Assembly: GCF_019168305.1 (NCBI RefSeq)
Contig: NZ_JAHTBI010000010.1
Coordinates: 124,001-188,000, forward strand
DNA length: 64,000 nt
Reading direction: 5' to 3'
From: Pseudomonas aegrilactucae
GTDB taxonomy: Bacteria; Pseudomonadota; Gammaproteobacteria; Pseudomonadales; Pseudomonadaceae
How positions within the stretch are numbered: position 1 is the stretch's first letter; each line of letters opens with the position of its first letter. Both the position numbers and the translations under genes were made by a program. This document shows, in pieces, positions 57,195 through 64,000 of the stretch. Under the pieces are notes generated by a model, which was not told where the DNA came from, ran no database searches, and saw only the letters and a program-made list of their open reading frames with translations.

Positions 57195-58256
57195 ATGAAC
57201 TGGAACCGCTCGTTCACCGATCTGATCCGCACCGGCCGCGCCGCCTACTGGGGCAACTGGACCCTGGACCAGAAGCTCAAGGTCGGCAGCGTAGGCTTCG
57301 TGTCGCCCGATAACGGCGACTTCACCCTGGTCCAGGAGCAGGCACCGGGCCTTACCGTCAGCACCCGCAATGCGCCCAACCAATGGAAACTCTCCTCAAG
57401 CAATGTGAAGCGCAGCCAGAGCAGCGTGGCACTGGACGGTTCGGCCACCGACCCGGAGACCGGCACCAAGATCACCGCCGGCACCGAAGTGAAGTGGGAT
57501 TTCGCCTCCACCGGTTCGATCGCCTCGGAGTTCGGTATCGCCTCGGAGGCGTATCTGGCCGACCTCACCGTGCTGACCCGGCCCGACACTCTGGCCTGGC
57601 TCAAGGACCAGGCCAGCCGCGTCAGCATGGGGTCCAGCAGCGGCATCGCCCAGGGCTTTGGCGTGGTGACCAGCGTGATCTACGCCACCAGCGGCCTGAA
57701 CGTGGGCTCGCAGGACAACAGCTCGTCGTTCTCGGTGACAGGCTCCGTGGGCGGCGTGCAGGACCTGCTGGCCAGTGCCGACGCCAAGGGCTCGTACGTG
57801 TCGACCAACCAGACCAAGAGCGTCGACCAGCACCTGTGGCCGGACAAGGCCAACAGCCTGCCTGCCCAACCGATCCCCATCGCCTACACCTTCGCCTCGT
57901 TCGATGGCGAGCTGCTGATCCCCAACTGGATCACGCGCCTGGGCGGGCTGCAGATCCTGTTCAACAACAAGCCCGGTTGCACCTATATCACCAACATCAC
58001 GCTCGACTACGACACCCCCACGGGCAAGAAAAGCCAGCAGTTTTCGCTCAGCGGCGGCCTGTCCAAGACGGTCGGGAACATCCCGCTCAACGCCACCAAC
58101 ATCAATGCCCAGGTGAAGTTCAAGGGGATGATCAACAGCGACAACTACAGCTTCAGCTGGCCAAGCCCGCTGGGCCAGTGGCTGACCGGCAGTCGCGAGA
58201 TTCAGATGAACGGGGTGTGGCCTGGCAAGACGTCGGCCAAAGACCTGCAGCACTGA
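57195..58256 (+). CDS. Unrecognised two-part beta-rich protein
   Basis: 353 residues, no signal peptide, no membrane helix, family not recognised. Residues 1-215 look like one beta-rich domain: WTLDQKLKVGSVGFVSPDNGDFTLV at the start, then Ser/Thr/Gly-rich strands and LADLTVLTRPDTLAWLKDQASR, followed by a Ser/Gly stretch with amphipathic alternation (GSQDNSSSFSVTGSVGG). Residues 225-353 form a second domain (IPIAYTFASFDGELLIPNWITRLGG to GSREIQMNGVWPG) with a lone Cys. ATG 57195 after AAAAGGAA. Followed by another unknown gene 40 bases on. A pore-forming or effector role is conceivable from the strand pattern; that is speculation. Confidence 0.75.
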   Translation: MNWNRSFTDLIRTGRAAYWGNWTLDQKLKVGSVGFVSPDNGDFTLVQEQAPGLTVSTRNAPNQWKLSSSNVKRSQSSVALDGSATDPETGTKITAGTEVKWDFASTGSIASEFGIASEAYLADLTVLTRPDTLAWLKDQASRVSMGSSSGIAQGFGVVTSVIYATSGLNVGSQDNSSSFSVTGSVGGVQDLLASADAKGSYVSTNQTKSVDQHLWPDKANSLPAQPIPIAYTFASFDGELLIPNWITRLGGLQILFNNKPGCTYITNITLDYDTPTGKKSQQFSLSGGLSKTVGNIPLNATNINAQVKFKGMINSDNYSFSWPSPLGQWLTGSREIQMNGVWPGKTSAKDLQH

Positions 58257-58296
58257 CGCCACGCGCAATCAACCTGTTCAGAACGAGGAATACACC

Positions 58297-58749
58297 ATGT
58301 GCAACATTACCCCCGACTTCGCGGCCACGCACATTCGCATCATTGGTCCGCGCCAGCACAATGACCGTTACAGCCGCCTCATCGAGCGCGCCACCGTGAG
58401 TACCCAAGGCCTGGACCAGGCAATCCCGGATGACAAGGTATTGCAGCAGGCAAAAGCACTGCTGCAAGCGCGACACCCTCGGCCTGACGGGAACCCCGAC
58501 ACCGTGATGTACATGACGATTCAGACACTGGATCAGCTCTGTGCCCAGCTCGGTACATGCTCGCCCAACCAGGAGGATGTGCCGTTCGAAATCCGCATTC
58601 CCTACATCGTGACGATGAACAAGGAAAAGAAGTTCGAGCTCTACGACAACGCCTCAGGGTTCAGATACGACGGCAATGCAGCGGGCCACTGCAGTGAGTT
58701 CAGCGGCCCCGACAATGACAGCCTGACGAGGGTTGACTATCCCGTCTAA
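58297..58749 (+). CDS. Unrecognised small protein, partner of the upstream gene
   Basis: 150 residues, soluble, no signal peptide. Family not recognised. It begins MCNITPDFAATHIRIIGPRQHNDRYSRLIERA and later has VPFEIRIPYIVTMNKEKKFELYDNASGF, which looks like beta hairpins; two late Cys/His residues (AAGHCSEF). It lies 40 bases after the larger unknown gene on the same strand, with AACGAGGAA before its ATG, so the two are probably one operon. A hairpin without a T tract follows at 58767. Confidence 0.65.
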   Translation: MCNITPDFAATHIRIIGPRQHNDRYSRLIERATVSTQGLDQAIPDDKVLQQAKALLQARHPRPDGNPDTVMYMTIQTLDQLCAQLGTCSPNQEDVPFEIRIPYIVTMNKEKKFELYDNASGFRYDGNAAGHCSEFSGPDNDSLTRVDYPV

Positions 58750-58766
58750 CGCGTAAAAAGCTGGAC

Positions 58767-58797
58767 ACCTCATCGCCGACACCCTCGGCGGTGAGGC
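58767..58797. terminator. Hairpin between the unknown pair and dpkA
   Basis: CCTCATCGCCGA, CACCC, TCGGCGGTGAGG: 12-bp stem with one G-T pair, between converging genes. No T tract. Confidence 0.5.
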
Positions 58798-58803
58798 CCT
58801 GCG

Positions 58804-59820
58804 TCAGTCCCCTGCCAACGCCTGCAGCCGCTCGAACTCGTCCACCGTCACGCTCACCCCATCGCGCGCCGACGCCTCACGCTCCCGGTAACGCCGCTCA
58901 CCTGGCATCCGGTTCAACCCCACCGCCTGCATCTGCTCCACCAGCTCGCGGCTGCGCTCGGCAAAGCGGTTGCCCTGGGCCTTGCTCGGGTCGATCAGGA
59001 TGATCAATTGCCCGGTCCACGGCGTCTTCGCCCCCGGGTGCTGCGACCAGTCGAACTCGAACGAAAAGTTGCCACCGGTAAGTGCCGCTGCCAGCAGCTC
59101 GACCATCATCGACAGTGCCGAGCCCTTGTGCCCGCCAAACGGCAGCAGTGCGCCGCCCTCGAGAATCGCCTGCGGATCGCAGGTCGGCTGCCCTTCCCTG
59201 TCCACACCCATCCCTTCGGGCAGTTGCTCGCCCTTGCCCGCAGCAATCTGCACATCACCATGGGCAATGGCACTGGTGGCCATGTCGAACACGATCGGTG
59301 CATGCCCGGCACAGGGCGCTGCGAAGGCGATCGGGTTGGTGCCGAACAATGGCTTGCGCGCCCCGTGCGGCACCACGCACGTCATGCTGTTGACCACGCT
59401 CAGGGCCACCAGCCCCTCTTCGGCGAAGGGTTCGACATCGGGCCACAAGGCGGCGAAATGGTGCGAGTTGTGAATCGCCAGCACCGCGACCCCGGCGCTG
59501 CGCGCCTTCTCTACCAGCAGCGCGCGGGCTGCGGCCAGCGCTGGCTGGGCAAAGCCGCCGTTGGCATCGACGCTGACATAGCCGCTGGCAATGTCCTGCA
59601 CCTGGGGCACTGCCTTGCCATCGACCCAGCCGCTGGCCAGGGTCGACACATAGGCCGGCATGCGGAACACCCCGTGGCTGTGCGCGCCGTCGCGCTGGGC
59701 GCTGGCGCAGTTGGCCGCCAAGGTGCAGGCCACCGTTTCACTGGTGCCATGGCGCACGAAAATCCGCTGCAGCAACAGCTCGAGTTCAGCCTGGGGGATG
59801 TGGTGAACAGGTGCAGACAT
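58804..59820 (-). CDS. dpkA: Delta1-piperideine-2-carboxylate reductase DpkA
   Basis: A 338-residue NAD(P)H-dependent oxidoreductase of the malate/L-lactate dehydrogenase (LDH2) family. Marks: NCASAQRDGAHSHGVFRMPAYV, NSHHFAALWPDVEPFAEEGLVALSVVNS, HGARKPLFGTNPIAFAAP and LPFGGHKGSALSMMVELLAAAL. Nearly all these segments match P. putida DpkA, which reduces piperideine-2-carboxylate to L-pipecolate in D-lysine breakdown and also acts on the proline analogue. ATG 59820. Divergent from the RpiR regulator, sharing a promoter region with inverted repeats. Confidence 0.94.
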   Translation of the reverse strand: MSAPVHHIPQAELELLLQRIFVRHGTSETVACTLAANCASAQRDGAHSHGVFRMPAYVSTLASGWVDGKAVPQVQDIASGYVSVDANGGFAQPALAAARALLVEKARSAGVAVLAIHNSHHFAALWPDVEPFAEEGLVALSVVNSMTCVVPHGARKPLFGTNPIAFAAPCAGHAPIVFDMATSAIAHGDVQIAAGKGEQLPEGMGVDREGQPTCDPQAILEGGALLPFGGHKGSALSMMVELLAAALTGGNFSFEFDWSQHPGAKTPWTGQLIILIDPSKAQGNRFAERSRELVEQMQAVGLNRMPGERRYREREASARDGVSVTVDEFERLQALAGD

Positions 59821-59880
59821 CTGAAGCTCCCTTGTTGAAATTGAAATGCGGACAGCGATCAGCAATCGCAGAACTTTCCT

Positions 59881-59931
59881 ATGAATGACAGATAACTGTC
59901 AAATCTTGACTTGATGACAGAAAACATTCAT
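59881..59931. promoter_or_regulatory. Candidate RpiR operator between dpkA and its regulator
   Basis: ATGAATG (59881) and CATTCAT (59925) flank a TGACAG, ATAA, CTGTCA inverted repeat (59886-59901) and a further TGACAG (59915-59920), in an AT-rich divergent spacer. The nested symmetry suits a dimeric or tetrameric RpiR repressor acting on both promoters. Confidence 0.55.
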
Positions 59932-59968
59932 TTTCTATTCCCAGCACAGCCGTCATCGAGAATCGTTC

Positions 59969-60838
59969 GTGAGCCAACCGATCAAGCAACGCCTGGAACA
60001 CAGCCTGCAGCATGCAGCCGCCTCGGGTCGCAAGATCGCCACCTACATGCTTGCGCATTTCACCGACCTGCCGTTCGAGACGTCCGCGTCGCTGGCGGCA
60101 AAGATCGGCGTGAGCGAGTCGAGTGTCGGGCGCTTCTGCCGCTCCCTTGGCTACGAACACCTCAAGGCCCTCAAGCACGACCTCAAGGACGACCTGGGCG
60201 ATGGCCCCTGGCTGGTGGGCGACCGGCTGCAGGAGTTCCGCCAGCAGCAAGGCAAGGAAGAAGCCGAGCGCGCACGCAGCCTGGAGCTGGAAGTGGCCGC
60301 GCTGGTGCGCGTCTACGAATACAGCCGCACCGATGCCTGGCACACCGTGGCCCGACGCCTGGCTGAACGCCGCCGCGTGTTCGTCGCCGGTTTTCAGACC
60401 GAACGCGGCATTGCCCAGTGCATGGCGCACCTGCTGCAGTACCTGCGCGATGGTGTGCAGGTGGTCGACGGCAGTGCCGGGCACTTTGGCGAAGTGCTGC
60501 TCAGCGCACCGCACGACTGCGCGCTGGTGGTGTTCGAGGCCCGGCGCTACTCGCGCCACGCCCTGCTGCTGTGCCGCAAGGCGCGTGAAGCCGGGATCCC
60601 GGTCACGCTGGTGACCGACACCTTCTGTGACTGGGCCGATGCCAACGCCGACGAGGTGTTTCGTATCCCCACCGAATTCAATCTGTTCTGGGAGTCCACC
60701 GCGACGATGCTGTCGTGGGGGCACCTGATGGTCAACGAGGTCTGCAAGAAGCTCGGGCCGGATGTTGAAAAACGCTTGGACGCAACTGCCGCTCTACACA
60801 ACGAATTCGTTGGCTACACGTCAACGAGCAAACAATAG
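59969..60838 (+). CDS. MurR/RpiR-family regulator of the D-lysine locus
   Basis: A 289-residue regulator. N-terminal HTH_6 domain (1-77, with LAAKIGVSESSVGRFCRSLGYE) and C-terminal SIS domain (about 125-265, VFVAGFQTERGIAQCMAHLLQYL). It starts at GTG 59969; no nearby ATG fits the family start. RpiR regulators bind sugar phosphates or, in some loci, amino acids. Its position between dpkA and the transporter suggests it controls both; ligand unknown. The transporter gene follows after 29 bases. Confidence 0.88.
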   Translation: MSQPIKQRLEHSLQHAAASGRKIATYMLAHFTDLPFETSASLAAKIGVSESSVGRFCRSLGYEHLKALKHDLKDDLGDGPWLVGDRLQEFRQQQGKEEAERARSLELEVAALVRVYEYSRTDAWHTVARRLAERRRVFVAGFQTERGIAQCMAHLLQYLRDGVQVVDGSAGHFGEVLLSAPHDCALVVFEARRYSRHALLLCRKAREAGIPVTLVTDTFCDWADANADEVFRIPTEFNLFWESTATMLSWGHLMVNEVCKKLGPDVEKRLDATAALHNEFVGYTSTSKQ

Positions 60839-60867
60839 CAAGAGTGCAATCAACCACGAGGTGTTTC

Positions 60868-61626
60868 ATGAAACCCGTCCTTCGCTTTGCAGGCGCCTGC
60901 GCCCTGCTGTTCGCCGGCATCACCTCGGCCCAGGCCGAAACCCTGAAGATCGCCACCGAAGGCGCCTACCCGCCGTTCAACTACGTCGACTCGAAAAACC
61001 AGCTGCACGGCTTCGACGTGGACATCGCCAAGGCCCTGTGCGCGCAGATGAAGGTCGAGTGCAGCGTGGTGGCGCAGGACTGGGAAGGCATCATTCCCGC
61101 CCTGATGGCCAAGAAGTACGACGCGGTGGTGGCCTCGATGATCAACACCGAAGAGCGCCGCAAGAAGATCGCCTTCACCAACCACTACTACAAGACCCCC
61201 TTGTCGGTGGCGGTGGCCAAGGACAGCGAGATCACCGACGCGCAGACCGACTTCAAGGGCTATACCGTGGGCGCGCAGTCGTCCTCGACCCAGGCGATCT
61301 ATGCCGAGGACGTGTATGGCAAGGCCGGCGCCGACGTCAAGCTGTACCCCACGCTGGACGAGGCCAACGCCGACCTCGCGGCCGGGCGCCTGGACGGGGT
61401 GATTGCCGACAAGTTCCCGTTGCTGGAGTGGCTGGGCAAGTCGGGCAAGGACTGCTGCAAGATCCTCGGTGACGTCAAGGGCACCACCGCCGACGCCTCG
61501 ATTGCCGTGCGCAAGGAAGACGATGCGCTGCGTGAGCGCCTGAACAAGGCCCTGGACGAGATCGTCGCCAACGGTACTTACCAGAAGATCGCGGCCCAGT
61601 ACTTCGACTTCGATATCTACCAGTAA
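60868..61626 (+). CDS. Amino-acid ABC transporter substrate-binding protein
   Basis: A 252-residue periplasmic binding protein. Signal peptide cut at AQA-ETL (24). ATEGAYPPFNYVDSKNQLHGFDVDIAKALC is the polar amino-acid/lysine-arginine-ornithine type signature, with QDWEGIIPALMAKKYDAVVASM as the ligand loop. The context (dpkA, amaD-like oxidase) points to D-lysine or a similar cationic amino acid. Two adjacent Cys (DCCKIL) may be a disulphide. ATG 60868 after GAGGTG. A REP pair separates it from the permease genes. Confidence 0.92.
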   Translation: MKPVLRFAGACALLFAGITSAQAETLKIATEGAYPPFNYVDSKNQLHGFDVDIAKALCAQMKVECSVVAQDWEGIIPALMAKKYDAVVASMINTEERRKKIAFTNHYYKTPLSVAVAKDSEITDAQTDFKGYTVGAQSSSTQAIYAEDVYGKAGADVKLYPTLDEANADLAAGRLDGVIADKFPLLEWLGKSGKDCCKILGDVKGTTADASIAVRKEDDALRERLNKALDEIVANGTYQKIAAQYFDFDIYQ

Positions 61627-61630
61627 GACC

Positions 61631-61709
61631 GCATTCGCTGGCAAGCCAGCTCCCACAGGGTTTTGTGTTCGGCGCAACCCTGTGGGAGCCGGTTTGCCGG
61701 CGAAGAGGC
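61631..61709. repeat. REP pair inside the ABC transporter operon
   Basis: GCATTCGCTGGCAAGCCAGCTCCCACAGG and inverted CCTGTGGGAGCCGGTTTGCCGGCGAAG between the binding-protein and first permease genes. It should stabilise the binding-protein message and lower permease levels. Confidence 0.8.
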
Positions 61710-61735
61710 CCTGTTGTCTTGCCGAGGGTTCGCGC

Positions 61736-62455
61736 ATGATCGAACAACTTTCCCTGCTATCCTTCGCCAGCGGCGGCTGGGGCCAGGCCCTGCTGGCCGG
61801 CGCCCTGGTGACCATTTCCCTGGCGCTGGCCTGCCTGCCCATCGGCCTGCCGCTGGGCCTGGGCGTGGCGCTCGCCGCACGCTCGAAAAAACGTTTCCCG
61901 CGGGCCTGGGCCACTGTGTTCTCCACGGTGTTCCGCGGCCTGCCCGAACTGCTCACGCTACTGATCATCTATTACGGCTGCCAGATCGCCGCGCAGAAGA
62001 TCCTCGCCGCCATGGGTTACGAAGGCGAGGTAATGATCAATACCTTCCTGGCCGCCATGATCGCCTTCAGCCTGGTGTTCGCCGCGTTTTCCAGCGAGAT
62101 CTGGCTGGGCGCGTTCAAGACCATTCCCAAGGGCCAGTATGAAGCCAGCGCCGCGCTGGGCCTGAGCAAGGCCACCACGTTTCGCAAGGTGGTGTTCCCG
62201 CAACTGGTGCGCATCGCCCTGCCGGGGCTGTCGAACAACTGGCTGTCGCTGCTCAAGGACACCTCGCTGGTGTCGACCATCTCGCTGGTCGACCTGATGC
62301 GCCAGACCAACCTGGCCGTCAGCGTGACCAAGGAGCCATTGTTCTTCTACGGCGTCGCCTGCCTGGGCTACCTGCTGTTCTCGGCGCTGTCGGGCCGGGT
62401 CTTCGCCTACATCGAGCGGTACACCAGCCGCCACCTGCGGAGTGCACGCGCATGA
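61736..62455 (+). CDS. Amino-acid ABC transporter permease 1
   Basis: A 239-residue HisQ/HisM-type permease with five helices. EAA loop: QYEASAALGLSKATTFRKVVFPQLVRIALPGLSNNW (about 136-172). Start ATG 61736, 27 bases after the REP pair. Its stop overlaps the next permease ATG (ATGA, 62452-62455). It pairs with permease 2; no ATPase gene lies in the window, so the ATPase is probably downstream of amaD. Confidence 0.92.
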   Translation: MIEQLSLLSFASGGWGQALLAGALVTISLALACLPIGLPLGLGVALAARSKKRFPRAWATVFSTVFRGLPELLTLLIIYYGCQIAAQKILAAMGYEGEVMINTFLAAMIAFSLVFAAFSSEIWLGAFKTIPKGQYEASAALGLSKATTFRKVVFPQLVRIALPGLSNNWLSLLKDTSLVSTISLVDLMRQTNLAVSVTKEPLFFYGVACLGYLLFSALSGRVFAYIERYTSRHLRSARA

Positions 62456-63162
62456 GTCTCGACCAACTGCTGGCCCTGGTGCTCGACCCCGACCTGCTGG
62501 AACGCTACGGCCCGCGCTTTATCGACGGGCTGCTGGTGACCGGCAAGCTGGTGGCGATTTCCTTCACCCTGGGTGCCCTGCTCGGCCTGCTGCTGGCCCT
62601 GGCGCGGCTGTCCAGCAATGTGCTGGTGCAACGCCTGAGCGCCGGCTACATCTACTTCTTCCGCGGCTCGCCGTTGCTGGCACAGCTGTTCCTGCTGTAC
62701 TACGGGCTGGCGTCGTTCAAGGGGTTCTGGCAGGACGTGGGGCTGTGGTGGTTCTTCCGCGACGCCTGGTACTGCACCTTGCTGGCCTTCACCCTGAACA
62801 CCGCCGCCTACCAGGCCGAAATTTTCCGCGGCAGCCTGCTGGCCGTGGCGCCCGGTCAATACGAGGCGGCCAGGGCGCTGAGCCTGAAACGTTCGACGAC
62901 CTTTTTCAAGGTGATCCTGCCGCAATCGCTGATCGTGGCCATCGGCCCGCTGGGCAACGAACTGATCCTGATGATCAAGGCCAGCGCCATCGCCTCGCTG
63001 GTGACCATCTACGACCTGATGGGCGTGACCAAGCTGGCGTTCTCGCGCAGCTTCGACTTCCAGATCTACCTGTGGGCCGCCGTGCTCTACCTGCTGATTG
63101 TCGAGATCGTGCGCCGCAGCCTCAAACACATAGAAGCCCGTCTGGGCCGCCATTTACGATGA
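62452..63162 (+). CDS. Amino-acid ABC transporter permease 2
   Basis: A 236-residue HisM/ArtM-type permease. EAA loop: QYEAARALSLKRSTTFFKVILPQSLIVAIGPLGNE (about 139-173). YFFRGSPLLAQLFLLYYG is the typical helix-2 start. It overlaps permease 1 by four bases and precedes amaD by 23 bases. Confidence 0.92.
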   Translation: MSLDQLLALVLDPDLLERYGPRFIDGLLVTGKLVAISFTLGALLGLLLALARLSSNVLVQRLSAGYIYFFRGSPLLAQLFLLYYGLASFKGFWQDVGLWWFFRDAWYCTLLAFTLNTAAYQAEIFRGSLLAVAPGQYEAARALSLKRSTTFFKVILPQSLIVAIGPLGNELILMIKASAIASLVTIYDLMGVTKLAFSRSFDFQIYLWAAVLYLLIVEIVRRSLKHIEARLGRHLR

Positions 63163-63185
63163 ACCGTAGCCGCTGAGGATTTTTC

Positions 63186-64000
63186 ATGCATTGCCAAACC
63201 ATCGTTCTGGGCGCCGGTATCGTCGGCGTCTCAACGGCCCTGCACCTGCAAGCGCGCGGGCGCAAGGTGATCCTGATCGACCGCGACGAACCCGGCAGCG
63301 GTACCAGCCACGGCAACGCCGGGCTGATCGAGCGCTCCAGCGTGATCCCCTATGCGTTCCCGCGTGAACTGTCCAAGCTGCTGCGCTACGGCCTGAACCG
63401 CCAGCCCGATGTACGCTACAGCGTAAGCTACCTGCCCAAGGCCGCGCCGTGGCTGCTCAAATACTGGAAGAACTCCGCCCCCGCGCCGCTGGCCGAGGCC
63501 ACCCGCGCGATGCTGCCGCTGGTACAGCGCTGTGTGGAAGAACACGATGCACTGATCGACGCCGCCGAACTCGGGGCGCTGGTGCAGGCCAAGGGCTGGA
63601 TCGAGGTGTACCGCAATCGCGAAGCGCTGGAGCAGGCCGTGGCCGACGCCGAAGCCCTCAAACCCTACGGCCTGCAATACGTGCTGCTCGACAAGCAGCA
63701 GTTGCATACCCGCGAACCGGACCTGAGCACCAATGCCGTCGGCGGCATCCATTGGCTGGACCCCAAGACCGTTACCAACCCCGGCGGCCTGACCCGCGGC
63801 TACGCGGCGCTGTTCGTCAAGCGCGGCGGGCAGTTCATCCACGGTGATGCCCGCAGCCTGCGCCAGGTGGCGGGCGAGTGGCAGGTCGACACGCGCCAGG
63901 GCCCGGTCACTGCCGACGAGGCCGTGATTGCACTCGGCCCGCAGGCCAGCGAAGTGTTCCGCCCGCTGGGCTACGACATCCCGCTGGAAATCAAGCGTGG
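63186..64000 (+). CDS. amaD: D-amino-acid oxidase/dehydrogenase, AmaD-like (3' end outside window)
   Basis: FAD-dependent DAO-family enzyme; 271 residues seen, C-terminus missing. N-terminal dinucleotide-binding VLGAGIVGVSTALHLQARG with GSGTSHGNAGL for the FAD phosphate and ribose. Similar to DadA-type enzymes. In P. putida the gene following this transporter is amaD, which oxidises D-lysine to the precursor of piperideine-2-carboxylate, the DpkA substrate, so the order fits. ATG 63186 with GAGGA upstream. General D-amino-acid dehydrogenase is the alternative. Confidence 0.85.
   Translation, partial: MHCQTIVLGAGIVGVSTALHLQARGRKVILIDRDEPGSGTSHGNAGLIERSSVIPYAFPRELSKLLRYGLNRQPDVRYSVSYLPKAAPWLLKYWKNSAPAPLAEATRAMLPLVQRCVEEHDALIDAAELGALVQAKGWIEVYRNREALEQAVADAEALKPYGLQYVLLDKQQLHTREPDLSTNAVGGIHWLDPKTVTNPGGLTRGYAALFVKRGGQFIHGDARSLRQVAGEWQVDTRQGPVTADEAVIALGPQASEVFRPLGYDIPLEIKR

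Noticed and set aside
1..64000. CRISPR arrays, tRNA or rRNA genes, IS elements, prophage
   Set aside because: No regular spaced repeats, no tRNA cloverleaf signals in the gaps, and no transposase, integrase or phage structural genes among the frames.

Overview
The window is a GC-rich chromosomal segment whose content and gene order fit the Pseudomonas putida group. The supporting features are the fap functional-amyloid operon, MuxABC-OpmB, a MucR-type MHYT-GGDEF-EAL protein, a BdlA-like chemoreceptor, AmaC/DpkA/AmaD-type D-lysine genes, several Pseudomonas-only small proteins (DUF1652, DUF3313) and repeated Pseudomonas-type REP hairpins. Nearly all of it is dense core-like sequence. The accessory-looking parts are the left edge (a partial ETX/MTX2-like pore-forming protein in AT-richer DNA) and positions 56.4-58.8 kb (a damaged LuxR gene plus two unrecognised genes).

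Layout. 0-10.6 kb: partial toxin-like gene, ABC-F ATPase, MFS exporter, azoR, a LysR regulator with a frameshifted MmcQ/YjbR gene, DUF1294, uppP, an sCache chemoreceptor, and pnuC with a NadR-type kinase (NAD precursor salvage). 10.9-17.3 kb: fapABCDEF, with fapF frameshifted in a C9 run, followed by a convergent VpsR-like sigma54 activator. 18-27.2 kb: B12 block with a ChlI/ChlD-like pair, cobN and cobW on the minus strand, and cbtB-cbtA-cobE-cobM on the plus strand. The two arms start from back-to-back cobalamin riboswitches. 27.8-33.1 kb: BvgA/BvgS-like phosphorelay (kinase frameshifted in a C8 run) and a BdlA-like PAS-PAS-MCP protein. 33.2-36.4 kb: gluconate regulon gntR/gnuK/gntP with three copies of one palindromic operator. 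36.5-43.7 kb: Fe-alcohol dehydrogenase, ilvA with an Ile-rich leader peptide and attenuator, lipoprotein, membrane protein, an aminotransferase gene remnant, DUF1652 and mucR. 43.9-52.9 kb: muxABC-opmB RND efflux operon. 53-64 kb: tpx, an SdaC-like transporter, amaC/tyrB, the accessory insert, then dpkA divergent from an rpiR regulator, an amino-acid ABC transporter and the start of amaD.

How the genes work together: the B12 arm couples cobalt entry (CbtAB), cobalt insertion (CobN plus AAA+/vWA subunits) and corrin-ring steps (CobE, CobM) under vitamin B12 feedback. The right end is a D-lysine uptake and catabolism locus. Fap, MucR, BdlA and the VpsR-like regulator form a biofilm and c-di-GMP theme.

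Three genes (mmcQ-like, fapF, bvgS-like) are broken by exactly one extra base in a G or C run of eight or nine. This is the main quality or biology question in the window. No rRNA, tRNA, IS element, prophage or CRISPR array was seen.
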